NCBI GenBank assembly: GCA_016872645.1
Contig: VGZH01000052.1
Span: forward strand, 1-41,053
Direction: 5' to 3'
Source of the DNA: Planctomycetota bacterium
Lineage (GTDB): Bacteria; Planctomycetota; Planctomycetia; Planctomycetales; Planctomycetaceae
Length of the DNA stretch: 41,053 bases
Position 1 is the stretch's first letter, and each line of letters begins with the position of its first letter. The notes beneath the pieces are model-generated. The model did not search any database. It was not told where the DNA came from and worked only from the letters and a program-made list of their open reading frames with translations. This document shows, piece after piece, positions 18,463 through 25,523 of this stretch. A program made the position numbers and the translations under genes.

Positions 18463-18897
18463 ATGATGACGACGTCGATCGAACAAGGAGTGGTCAAGAC
18501 CGACCGTGCCCCCGCCGGCGCGGGTCGCGAGTGGATCGTCGACGCGAGCGGTTGCTCGTGCGAGCGGTTGCAATCGCTGCAATCTGTGCGAGCCGTTTGC
18601 GAGCGTGCCGTTCGCGAACTGGAATTGCAGGTCGTCGGTCAACCGCTGTGGCGACAGTTTCCAGAACCGGGAGGTGTCACCGGACTCTATTTGCTCAGCG
18701 AGTCGCATCTCGCTTGCCACACCTGGCCGGAATCAGGATTGGCGACGTTCAACCTGTTCTCATGCCGACGCCGCGGCGATTGGCCGTGGAAAGATCGACT
18801 GCGCGAAATGCTCGGCGCTGAGTCGGTTTCGGTACGCATTGCAGAACGTGGTGCTGCCGTTTCGTCCTTCATTCGGCCGGAAGGAGCGACGGCATGA
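18463..18897 (+). CDS. speD: S-adenosylmethionine decarboxylase proenzyme (class 1b)
   Basis: This 144-aa protein matches the short bacterial SpeD proenzyme. Its core is LYLLSESHLACHTWPESGLA. Self-cleavage is expected between Glu80 and Ser81, so that Ser81 becomes the pyruvoyl cofactor. The catalytic Cys is at 101 in NLFSC. The product, decarboxylated AdoMet, is the aminopropyl donor for spermidine-type synthesis. The ribosome site before the ATG at 18463 is weak; the next codon is also ATG. The gene overlaps the following DUF4178 gene by 4 nt (ATGA), implying translational coupling, and a spermidine-synthase-like gene follows 2.2 kb later in the same direction. The family call is firm; whether it feeds free spermidine or a membrane-linked product is open. 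Confidence 0.9.
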   Translation: MMTTSIEQGVVKTDRAPAGAGREWIVDASGCSCERLQSLQSVRAVCERAVRELELQVVGQPLWRQFPEPGGVTGLYLLSESHLACHTWPESGLATFNLFSCRRRGDWPWKDRLREMLGAESVSVRIAERGAAVSSFIRPEGATA

Positions 18898-20489
18898 AGA
18901 AGCGAATCGTCGCCTGTCCCGCGTGTGCCGCGCCGGTCGAGTTCAAACTCAGCACCTCGCTGGTCACGGTGTGTGACTTCTGCCGTTCCGTCGTTGCCCG
19001 GGCCGACAAGAAAGTCGAAGACCACGGCAAGGTCGCGGACCTGGTCGAAACGAACTCGCCGATTCATCGAGGTCTGTCGGGAAAATACAACAAAAAACGA
19101 TTCGATGTCGTCGGCCGCGTGCAGTATCAGCATCCGGCAGGGGGCGTCTGGAACGAGTGGTACTTGCGATTCCCGCAGGACAAAGTCGGCTGGTTGGCGG
19201 AGGCTCAGGGAAAGTTCTACTTGATGTTCGAACGACGCTTCGCCAGCCAAGCCGAATTTTCCAGCTTTGAATCGCTGGAAGTGGGACATCGCTTCCAATC
19301 GTCGGTCGAGGGGAAGAGTTCGCCATCTTCCGGTGTAACCGGTTATGTCGTTGCGGAGAAAGGGACCGCGACGGCTGCCGCGGCGGACGGCGAAATTCCC
19401 TGGGCCTTTCGCCAACACGCCGAGCATCGGTTCGCCGATCTGCATGGTGATGGTCACGAATTCGGGACCCTCGAATACAGCGGCGATCGTCCGCGCGCGT
19501 TCTTTGGTCACGAAGTTTCGCTGGCCGATCTGAATCTTGAATCGGACGGCTGGGCGTCAGCGCTACCGGCTGGTCCGAACACCCCCGCCTTGCAACTCAA
19601 CTGTCCGAAATGTGGCGGCCCGCTGACGCTGTTCGTTCCCGATCAATCGCAGCGGATCACCTGTGTCAGTTGCCATTCGTTGCTCGACTGCGGACAGGGC
19701 AAGCTGGAATACCTCAAGACGCTCAGCGGCCGAGGAATCGACAAACCGCTCATTCCACTCGGCTCGGTCGGCAAGCTCTTCGACACCGAATACACGGTCA
19801 TCGGATTCATGGGACGCTTCGCCGTTTGGGAAGGCAAACATTTTCCGTGGACTGAGTACCTGCTCTACAACCCGGCGAAAGGATTTCGTTGGCTGGTTTG
19901 CAATCAAGGGCATTGGAGCTTTGTGGAGGCCGTCCCGCTCTCGAAGGTCGCTCGGCGAGGCGACCGGGATGACGTCGTTTTCAACGGCCAAAAGTTCAAG
20001 CTCTACGACCGCGGGACGGCCCATGTGAATTTTGTCGTCGGCGAGTTCTATTGGCGTGTGACGACCGAAGAAAAAGTTCACACTGCGGATTACATCGCTC
20101 CGCCGCTGATGCTGTCGTTTGAAACAACACGATCGGACAAAGGGTCGGAAGAAAACGTTTCCCTGGGGAAATACCTCTCCGTCGAAGAGGTCGAAGCTGC
20201 GTTCAAACGGTCGGACCTGCCTCGTCCATTCAGTGTGGGCACAATTCAACCGCAGCCAAGGCGGTCGGACGTTTGGGGCTTGTGGGTCTGCCTGGCGTCA
20301 TTGTTGGCGGTGCTGGATTGCGTGTTCGTCTCTGGGGCCGTGAAGACACCGGTCAGTCAGGGACATTTCATGACCGCACAGTTCATGATTGCCGCGTTCC
20401 CGTTGATGCTGCTGTTTGTGCGGCATACGTTCGAGGTCAATCGGTGGCAAAACAGCGACTACAGCCCGTACGCACAAAGCGAAGAATGA
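18894..20489 (+). CDS. Double DUF4178 protein with zinc ribbons and C-terminal TM helices
   Basis: This 531-aa protein has two halves of similar design. Each begins with a zinc-ribbon-like Cys set: Cys8/Cys11 with Cys27/Cys30, and Cys237/Cys240 with a CVSC motif about 20 residues later. Each continues into a DUF4178 domain, recognised by segments such as KRFDVVGRVQYQ and WNEWYLRF in the first and TEYTVIGFMGRF and WTEYLLYN in the second. The last 80 residues hold two membrane helices (WGLWVCLASLLAVLDCVFVSG and FMIAAFPLMLLFV). The domain's chemistry is unknown; I recall it being encoded next to DUF350 and spermidine-synthase-like genes. Here it overlaps speD by 4 nt and precedes a DUF350 gene, so it is probably an inner-membrane scaffold or adaptor of that system. 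Role is inferred. Confidence 0.88.
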   Translation: MKKRIVACPACAAPVEFKLSTSLVTVCDFCRSVVARADKKVEDHGKVADLVETNSPIHRGLSGKYNKKRFDVVGRVQYQHPAGGVWNEWYLRFPQDKVGWLAEAQGKFYLMFERRFASQAEFSSFESLEVGHRFQSSVEGKSSPSSGVTGYVVAEKGTATAAAADGEIPWAFRQHAEHRFADLHGDGHEFGTLEYSGDRPRAFFGHEVSLADLNLESDGWASALPAGPNTPALQLNCPKCGGPLTLFVPDQSQRITCVSCHSLLDCGQGKLEYLKTLSGRGIDKPLIPLGSVGKLFDTEYTVIGFMGRFAVWEGKHFPWTEYLLYNPAKGFRWLVCNQGHWSFVEAVPLSKVARRGDRDDVVFNGQKFKLYDRGTAHVNFVVGEFYWRVTTEEKVHTADYIAPPLMLSFETTRSDKGSEENVSLGKYLSVEEVEAAFKRSDLPRPFSVGTIQPQPRRSDVWGLWVCLASLLAVLDCVFVSGAVKTPVSQGHFMTAQFMIAAFPLMLLFVRHTFEVNRWQNSDYSPYAQSEE

Positions 20490-20507
20490 CGAGAGGGAGA
20501 GTGGTTC

Positions 20508-20708
20508 ATGTGGAAGAACATTTCGAGCGTCGGTTGGTGTTATTTGACCTACGGGTTGCTGACGTGCGGATACTTCTGCGCCGCTGCGATCGGCGGTTGG
20601 CGGTATCCTGATCTTCTCAGCGCCCTCGATTCACCCGGTTATTCAAGTAATTCAAGCGGCTCATCGTACGGCCGCAGTTCTGGCGGCTCTTGGGGAGGAG
20701 GTAAGTAG
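20508..20708 (+). CDS. Small Ser/Gly-rich membrane protein
   Basis: This 66-aa protein has one hydrophobic helix (YLTYGLLTCGYFCAAAIGGW) and a short low-complexity tail dominated by Ser, Gly and Tyr ending in GGSWGGGK. It starts 18 nt after the DUF4178 gene behind GAGAGGGAGAG, and its stop overlaps or abuts the next start. Tight packing, a good ribosome site and a credible membrane segment argue that it is real. I do not recognise a family. By position it may be a small subunit of the membrane system formed with the DUF4178 and DUF350 proteins. Confidence 0.7.
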   Translation: MWKNISSVGWCYLTYGLLTCGYFCAAAIGGWRYPDLLSALDSPGYSSNSSGSSYGRSSGGSWGGGK

Positions 20709-20710
20709 TG

Positions 20711-21007
20711 ATGAGTATCGAATTCATTTCGGGCTGGATGCTGCCGGCCACGCTGGCCTTTGCGGAGGAGACTGCCATGTTGGACGGAGCCTCGCAAGGG
20801 AAGTTGTGGATGCACTTGCTCGCGGCAATCCTTTTCTCGTTGGTTGGCGTCGCCGTGTTGGCGCTTTGCTTCAAACTGATGAACAAGTTCTCGCCATTCT
20901 CGCTCAAGAAAGAGATTGAAGAAGACCAAAACGTCGCACTGGCGGTCATCATGGGAGCCGTCATCATCGGCATGTCGATCATCATTGCGGCGGCGATTCA
21001 GGGATAG
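20711..21007 (+). CDS. DUF350 (UPF0719) membrane protein
   Basis: This 98-aa protein has three hydrophobic helices. The second (LLAAILFSLVGVAVLALCFKL) and third (VALAVIMGAVIIGMSIIIAAAI) flank a charged loop with FSLKKEIEEDQN, the characteristic pattern of one DUF350 unit. The ATG at 20711 follows a GGAGGAGG ribosome site; a GTG one codon earlier is an alternative. DUF350 proteins, such as E. coli YjfL, are of unknown function. From memory, they occur beside DUF4178/DUF2491-type proteins and polyamine-type enzymes. The present neighbourhood fits that pattern. Local role (membrane partner of the aminopropyl transferase) is inferred. Confidence 0.85.
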   Translation: MSIEFISGWMLPATLAFAEETAMLDGASQGKLWMHLLAAILFSLVGVAVLALCFKLMNKFSPFSLKKEIEEDQNVALAVIMGAVIIGMSIIIAAAIQG

Positions 21008-21057
21008 CTGACCAGTGAGCGGCTCGGAGCTCACGAAGTGAAACGATTGAGTGACGC

Positions 21058-22686
21058 ATGAAGTCCGCAGACTCGATGAATCGCGCACCGTTGTTCCTGT
21101 TGTATCTCAACGTGCTGATCATTGCGTCGTGCGGACTGGTCTACGAACTGCTGGCCGGCACGCTCGCGAGCTACCTGCTGGGAGACTCGGTCACCCAGTT
21201 TTCGTTGGTGATCGGTGTCTACCTGTCCGCGTTGGGAGCCGGCGCGTGGATCTCACGGTTCGTCGATCAGCGTCTGGCTCGTTGCTTCATCGAGGTCGAA
21301 CTCGCGGTTGCGTTGGTCGGTGGACTGTCGGCTCCAGTGTTGTTCTTGGCGTTCTCATCGGTCGGCGCGTTTCGAGTCGTGCTGTACGGCATTGTATTTG
21401 CCATCGGAGCCCTCGTCGGCCTCGAATTACCGCTGCTGATGCGGCTACTTAAAGAGCATCTCGATTTTGAAGATCTTGTCTCGCGCGTGCTGGCGTTCGA
21501 CTACCTCGGAGCGTTATTCGCGTCGCTGCTGTTCCCGATGTTCTGTGTGCCGCGGCTCGGCCTGGTGCGAACGTCGCTGCTGTGTGGATTGCTGAACGCG
21601 GCGGTCGGCCTCTGGGGGACGTACTTGCTGCGGCCGCTGCTATCGTCGCGCGGGCTGAGCGGCCTGAGAGGCCGAGCCTGTCTGGTGATCGGTCTGCTGA
21701 TCGTGGGCATCATCAAAGCCGACAGTCTGACAACTCTGGCGGAAGAACGGGTACTGGGTGAGCCGGTCGTGCATGCCGAATCGACGCCGTATCAGCGGAT
21801 CGTGCTGACTCAAAACGCGCGTGGCTTTCAGCTTCATCTCAACGGGCATCTGCAATTCAACTCTGTGGACGAACATCGCTACCACGAAGCACTCGTGCAC
21901 CCGGCGTTGTCGTCGGTGAAGTCGCCGCGTCGAGTGCTGGTGCTCGGTGGCGGCGATGGATTGGCGGTGCGCGAGATCCTGCGATACCCGTCGGTCGAAT
22001 CGATCACGCTGGTCGATCTCGATCCCGGCATGACGTCGCTGGCGGATCGCTTTCCGCCGCTGGCCGAACTGAGCCGCTCATCGCTGAAGGAACGCCGCGT
22101 GACCATCATCAACGAGGATGCATTCCTGTGGGTGGGCCGGGTGGCACGCCCTGAGTCATCCAAGGGCGTGGAGACTGACCACTCCCACGCCCTTCCCGAA
22201 GGCTCAGGGCGTGCCACCCAACGTGATGATGCAACGTTGTTCGACTCCGCGATCATCGACTTCCCTGATCCCGGCACGTTCTCGGTCGGAAAGTTGTACT
22301 CGACGCGGTTCTATCGAATGCTGCGCGAGCGTCTGACGGGCGACGCCGTCATCAGTGTGCAATGCACGTCTCCGTTGGTTGCACCGCAGTCGTATTGGTG
22401 CATCGTGAAAACGCTCGAAGCGGTGGGCTTCCGCGTTCGGCCGTATCACGCCGCCGTGCCGTCGTTCGGTGAATGGGGTTTCGTCTTGGCCTCGCCCAGG
22501 CCACTGCCAGAGACATTGAGCCTGTCATCTGAACTCCGCGGGCCGTCGCGCTTTTTGACCGACAAGATTTTGAACAGCCTGTTCGACCTGCCACTTGACC
22601 TTGCTCGTGTCGAGGCAGAAGTGAATCGGCTCAACAACCAGGTGCTGGTGCATTACTACGACCAAGAATGGGGATCGCTGAAGTGA
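21058..22686 (+). CDS. Membrane-anchored spermidine-synthase-like aminopropyltransferase
   Basis: The protein is 542 aa. The N-terminal ~220 residues carry about six or seven membrane helices, starting [20 protein letters not shown]. The C-terminal ~320 residues are a spermidine synthase domain. The AdoMet-binding loop is [16 protein letters not shown], an acidic VDLDPGM follows, and the SpeE-type motif [19 protein letters not shown] appears later. A stretch at about residues 359-390, just before that motif, is encoded by a large palindrome and looks inserted in frame. The fusion of a membrane domain to a SpeE domain suggests chemistry at the membrane, perhaps aminopropylation of a lipid or of a membrane-delivered amine, using decarboxylated AdoMet from the SpeD above. 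True substrate unknown. It overlaps the next gene by 4 nt. Confidence 0.88.
   Translation: MKSADSMNRAPLFLLYLNVLIIASCGLVYELLAGTLASYLLGDSVTQFSLVIGVYLSALGAGAWISRFVDQRLARCFIEVELAVALVGGLSAPVLFLAFSSVGAFRVVLYGIVFAIGALVGLELPLLMRLLKEHLDFEDLVSRVLAFDYLGALFASLLFPMFCVPRLGLVRTSLLCGLLNAAVGLWGTYLLRPLLSSRGLSGLRGRACLVIGLLIVGIIKADSLTTLAEERVLGEPVVHAESTPYQRIVLTQNARGFQLHLNGHLQFNSVDEHRYHEALVHPALSSVKSPRRVLVLGGGDGLAVREILRYPSVESITLVDLDPGMTSLADRFPPLAELSRSSLKERRVTIINEDAFLWVGRVARPESSKGVETDHSHALPEGSGRATQRDDATLFDSAIIDFPDPGTFSVGKLYSTRFYRMLRERLTGDAVISVQCTSPLVAPQSYWCIVKTLEAVGFRVRPYHAAVPSFGEWGFVLASPRPLPETLSLSSELRGPSRFLTDKILNSLFDLPLDLARVEAEVNRLNNQVLVHYYDQEWGSLK
22139..22219. repeat. In-frame palindromic element inside the synthase gene
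   Basis: A perfect 17-bp outer inverted repeat (22139-22155 with 22203-22219, arm GGGTGGCACGCCCTGAG) encloses a 10-bp inner one (22162-22171 with 22185-22194, arm AAGGGCGTGG). Together they can form a long cruciform or RNA hairpin. The DNA is translated in frame as a polar stretch ([13 protein letters not shown] and onward) between two core motifs of the aminopropyltransferase domain. This is the signature of a REP/MITE-like or RPE-like insertion. No second copy is apparent in this window. Confidence 0.8.
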
Positions 22687-24335
22687 CGCTCACTCGCCGC
22701 GAACTGATCGCCATCCTGCTGGGGTCTCCGGCGCTGTTGACGACGGGATGTTCGACAGTGCCGCATCTGCCGCCGGCGGGAGAATTGCTCGGCCAGTCGC
22801 TGGAAATCGGCCATCGGCTGCGCGACGGTTTTCGATGGCCATCGCCAGATACAGATCAGTGGCAGGACGTTGGCGTGGTCATCGTTGGGGGAGGTGTCGC
22901 CGGACTGTCGGCCGCGTGGCGATTGAAACAAAACGGCTGCGAGGATTTTGTGATCCTCGAATTGGAATCGCAGCCGGGCGGGACATCGCGATCGGGGCGC
23001 TGCGAGCTGACTCCGTATCCATGGGGTGCCCATTATCTGCCAGTGCCGTTGCCTCACAACCGCGATCTGATTCGGCTGCTGGAAGAAATGGGATGCGTTG
23101 AATCGCTGAACCCCGACGGTTCGCCAGTCATCGCCGAACAGTTCTTGTGTCGCGATCCCGACGAGCGGGTGTTCGTGAACGGCCAATGGATCGAGGGCTT
23201 GTATCCCTCCCTTGGAGCTTCGAACGATGACTTCGCACAACTCGCGGCGTTTCGCCAGGAGATCGACCGTTGGACGGCGTGGCGTGACACGGCCGGTCGC
23301 CGAGCCTTCTCAATCCCCATTCGCCACTCGACGGACGACGCCGAGGTACTGGAACTCGACAAGCTGTCGATGGCCGAATGGTTGCGGCAGCACGAATGGA
23401 CTTCGCCACGATTGCACTGGCTGGTCGACTACAGTTGCCGCGACGACTACGGCTTGACGGCCGAACAAACCAGCGCGTGGGCCGGCGTGCTGTACTTCGC
23501 CGCTCGACTGAAGGAGCCGGGGGCCGACCATCAACCGCTGATGACCTGGCCGCATGGGAATGGCCGAATCATCGAATACTTGGCTTCGCAAGCTGACACG
23601 CGATTGAAGCCTGGTATCGCCGTGACTCGAATCAATCCAAGCCATGAGAACCCGAACGCGACTCTCGAAGTCCTCGCTTTCGACACGGCGTCTGAGCAGC
23701 CGATTGGATTCCATGCAAAGTCGGTCATCTTCGCCGCTCCGCAGTTTCTCGCACCCCGTTTGATCGACGGATTTGCGGAAAGAACTGGCCGCAGTGCCGA
23801 TCCGTTTGAATACGGCTCATGGCTGGTCGCGAACGTGCATCTCCGCCACCGCCCACGTGAATCGAGCTTTCCGCTGAGTTGGGACAATGTGATCCACGAT
23901 AGCCGCTCGCTGGGTTATGTCGTCGCGACGCATCAATCCGGCGACGATCACGGGCCAACGGTGCTGACGTGGTATCACCCACTCTGCGACGACGATGTCA
24001 AAGCCGCGAGACAGCAATTACTCAAAGCGAAGTGGTCGGACTTGGCCGACGTGGTGCTGACCGATCTCGAACACCCGCACCCGGAGATTCGCGAGCTGGT
24101 CACTCGCCTGGATGTCTTTCGCTGGGGACACGCGATGATTCGCCCTCGTCCCGGCTTCATCACCAGTCGCCACCGTCGCGACGCTGCACAGCCCGACGGT
24201 CGAATCCATTTTGCGAACACGGACCTCAGCGGCATCGCGTTGTTCGAAGAAGCCTTCGACCACGGCCTGCGTGCGGCCGATGAAGTGCTGGTCGCTCAGA
24301 ATTCTCGCCCCTCGTCCCTTATCCCTTGCCGCTGA
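22683..24335 (+). CDS. Exported FAD-dependent amine-oxidase-like lipoprotein
   Basis: The protein is 550 aa from a GTG at 22683, which gives a 4-nt overlap with the synthase stop (GTGA) and a GGGGA ribosome site; an ATG at 22668 is an alternative. The N-terminus [18 protein letters not shown] looks like a Tat signal with twin Arg, followed by a lipobox TTGC (Cys23). The dinucleotide-binding fold is [16 protein letters not shown] with a downstream acidic residue (LELESQPGG), typical of flavin amine oxidases and phytoene-dehydrogenase-like proteins. The C-terminal FAD segment is around the [20 protein letters not shown] region. A folded flavoprotein exported by Tat and tethered by lipid fits an oxidase acting on the polyamine or aminopropyl product of the preceding enzyme; that link is inference. 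Substrate could instead be an unrelated amine or lipid. Confidence 0.85.
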   Translation: MTLTRRELIAILLGSPALLTTGCSTVPHLPPAGELLGQSLEIGHRLRDGFRWPSPDTDQWQDVGVVIVGGGVAGLSAAWRLKQNGCEDFVILELESQPGGTSRSGRCELTPYPWGAHYLPVPLPHNRDLIRLLEEMGCVESLNPDGSPVIAEQFLCRDPDERVFVNGQWIEGLYPSLGASNDDFAQLAAFRQEIDRWTAWRDTAGRRAFSIPIRHSTDDAEVLELDKLSMAEWLRQHEWTSPRLHWLVDYSCRDDYGLTAEQTSAWAGVLYFAARLKEPGADHQPLMTWPHGNGRIIEYLASQADTRLKPGIAVTRINPSHENPNATLEVLAFDTASEQPIGFHAKSVIFAAPQFLAPRLIDGFAERTGRSADPFEYGSWLVANVHLRHRPRESSFPLSWDNVIHDSRSLGYVVATHQSGDDHGPTVLTWYHPLCDDDVKAARQQLLKAKWSDLADVVLTDLEHPHPEIRELVTRLDVFRWGHAMIRPRPGFITSRHRRDAAQPDGRIHFANTDLSGIALFEEAFDHGLRAADEVLVAQNSRPSSLIPCR

Positions 24336-24342
24336 CCCAAGC

Positions 24343-25425
24343 ATGCCCTACCCGTGGCTATTTTCTGCGAAGACCGACTTGCTGACGTTCGGCGGCAGCG
24401 CGGTCCTGGCATTGTTGCTGGTGGTTCTGGGTTGGCCGCTGGGCTGGTTGGAAAAGGAAACGCCTGATTGGTTGTGGGTGGTCTCGGTGCTGCTGATCGA
24501 CGTCGCTCACGTCTACGCGACCGGATTCCGTGTGTACTTCGATCGGGCGGAACTGCGACGTCGAGCCTGGCTGTACGCGCTGGTGCCGCTGCTGGCGTTC
24601 GGGATCGGAGCGGCGTTGTATTCTGAAGGTGCGAGTCTGTTCTGGAGGACATTGGCGTACGTCGCCGTCTTTCATTTTGTCCGCCAGCAATACGGCTGGG
24701 TCGCACTGTACCAAGCCAAAGCCGGTGAACACGACAAACTTGATCGAGCCATCGACTGGGCGGCGATTTATCTGGCGACGATTTATCCGCTGGTCTTTTG
24801 GCATTCGCACTCGCGCCGCTTCTCGTGGTTCGTACGGTCCGATTTTTTCGAGGTGCCGGTGCTCGCAGAACGAGTCTTGGCTCCAATCTATTGGACGGTG
24901 CTGGGCCTGTACGCGGGACGCTCGTTGTTTCGAGCAATTCGGCTACGGCAGTCCAATCCGGGCAAAGACCTGGTAGTGGCGACCACGGCGTTGTGCTGGT
25001 ACGTCGGCATTGTCGGCCTCAACTCCGACTACGCCTTCACGGTGACGAACGTGATCACGCACGGGGTGCCGTACATGGTTTTGGTCGCGTGGTTTCAATC
25101 GGCAGGCCGTGCCGAGTCCTCGGCGTCTCCGGTCAATCGACAGCCCGGCTGGCGCTGGTGGCAATTCCTCGGCTTGCTGTGGCTGCTGGCTTACGCTGAG
25201 GAGTTGCTCTGGGACTGCGGCGTCTGGCACGATCGGTCGTGGCTGTTTGGCCCCGCTTGGAACGTTGGCGGATGGGATCAGGTACTCGTGCCGTTGCTGG
25301 CGGTTCCGCAGATCACGCATTACGTCCTGGATGGATTCATCTGGCGGCGACGCTCGAACCAGGATGTCGGCCAATTTGTGGCATCGAGCGGAATGTCGAT
25401 GACGGTGCTGAAACCTCCATCTTGA
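24343..25425 (+). CDS. Polytopic membrane protein with conserved-looking His residues
   Basis: The protein is 360 aa from the ATG at 24343, only 7 nt after the flavoprotein gene; upstream in-frame starts lie inside that gene. About eight membrane helices are visible. Several His-containing motifs lie at or near helix ends: DVAHVYATG, FHFVRQQYGW, FWHSHSRR, THGVPYM and QITHYVLDGFIWR. Multiple membrane His residues recall metal-dependent membrane oxygenases or desaturases, but no classical HxxxH/HxxHH box set is present, so I do not assign a family. It is the last gene of the tight 18463-25425 run and so probably functions with the amine oxidase and synthase. Confidence 0.8.
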   Translation: MPYPWLFSAKTDLLTFGGSAVLALLLVVLGWPLGWLEKETPDWLWVVSVLLIDVAHVYATGFRVYFDRAELRRRAWLYALVPLLAFGIGAALYSEGASLFWRTLAYVAVFHFVRQQYGWVALYQAKAGEHDKLDRAIDWAAIYLATIYPLVFWHSHSRRFSWFVRSDFFEVPVLAERVLAPIYWTVLGLYAGRSLFRAIRLRQSNPGKDLVVATTALCWYVGIVGLNSDYAFTVTNVITHGVPYMVLVAWFQSAGRAESSASPVNRQPGWRWWQFLGLLWLLAYAEELLWDCGVWHDRSWLFGPAWNVGGWDQVLVPLLAVPQITHYVLDGFIWRRRSNQDVGQFVASSGMSMTVLKPPS

Positions 25426-25462
25426 CCCTCTTCAGCAAATCTGGGACAAGCCGCTCCCCTCC

Positions 25463-25484
25463 GACCAGTCAAGGACGACTGGTC
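25463..25484. other. Hairpin-forming inverted repeat after the cluster
   Basis: A perfect 8-bp inverted repeat GACCAGTC/GACTGGTC with a 6-nt loop lies 37 nt after the end of the membrane protein gene and 39 nt before the next start. It lacks a T-tract, so it may be an mRNA-stabilising or attenuating hairpin rather than a strong terminator. It marks the likely 3' edge of the polyamine-like cluster. Confidence 0.4.
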
Positions 25485-25523
25485 ACTGCCCTCTCATGTT
25501 CCGTCTGTGCCAGGGATGGCGAT

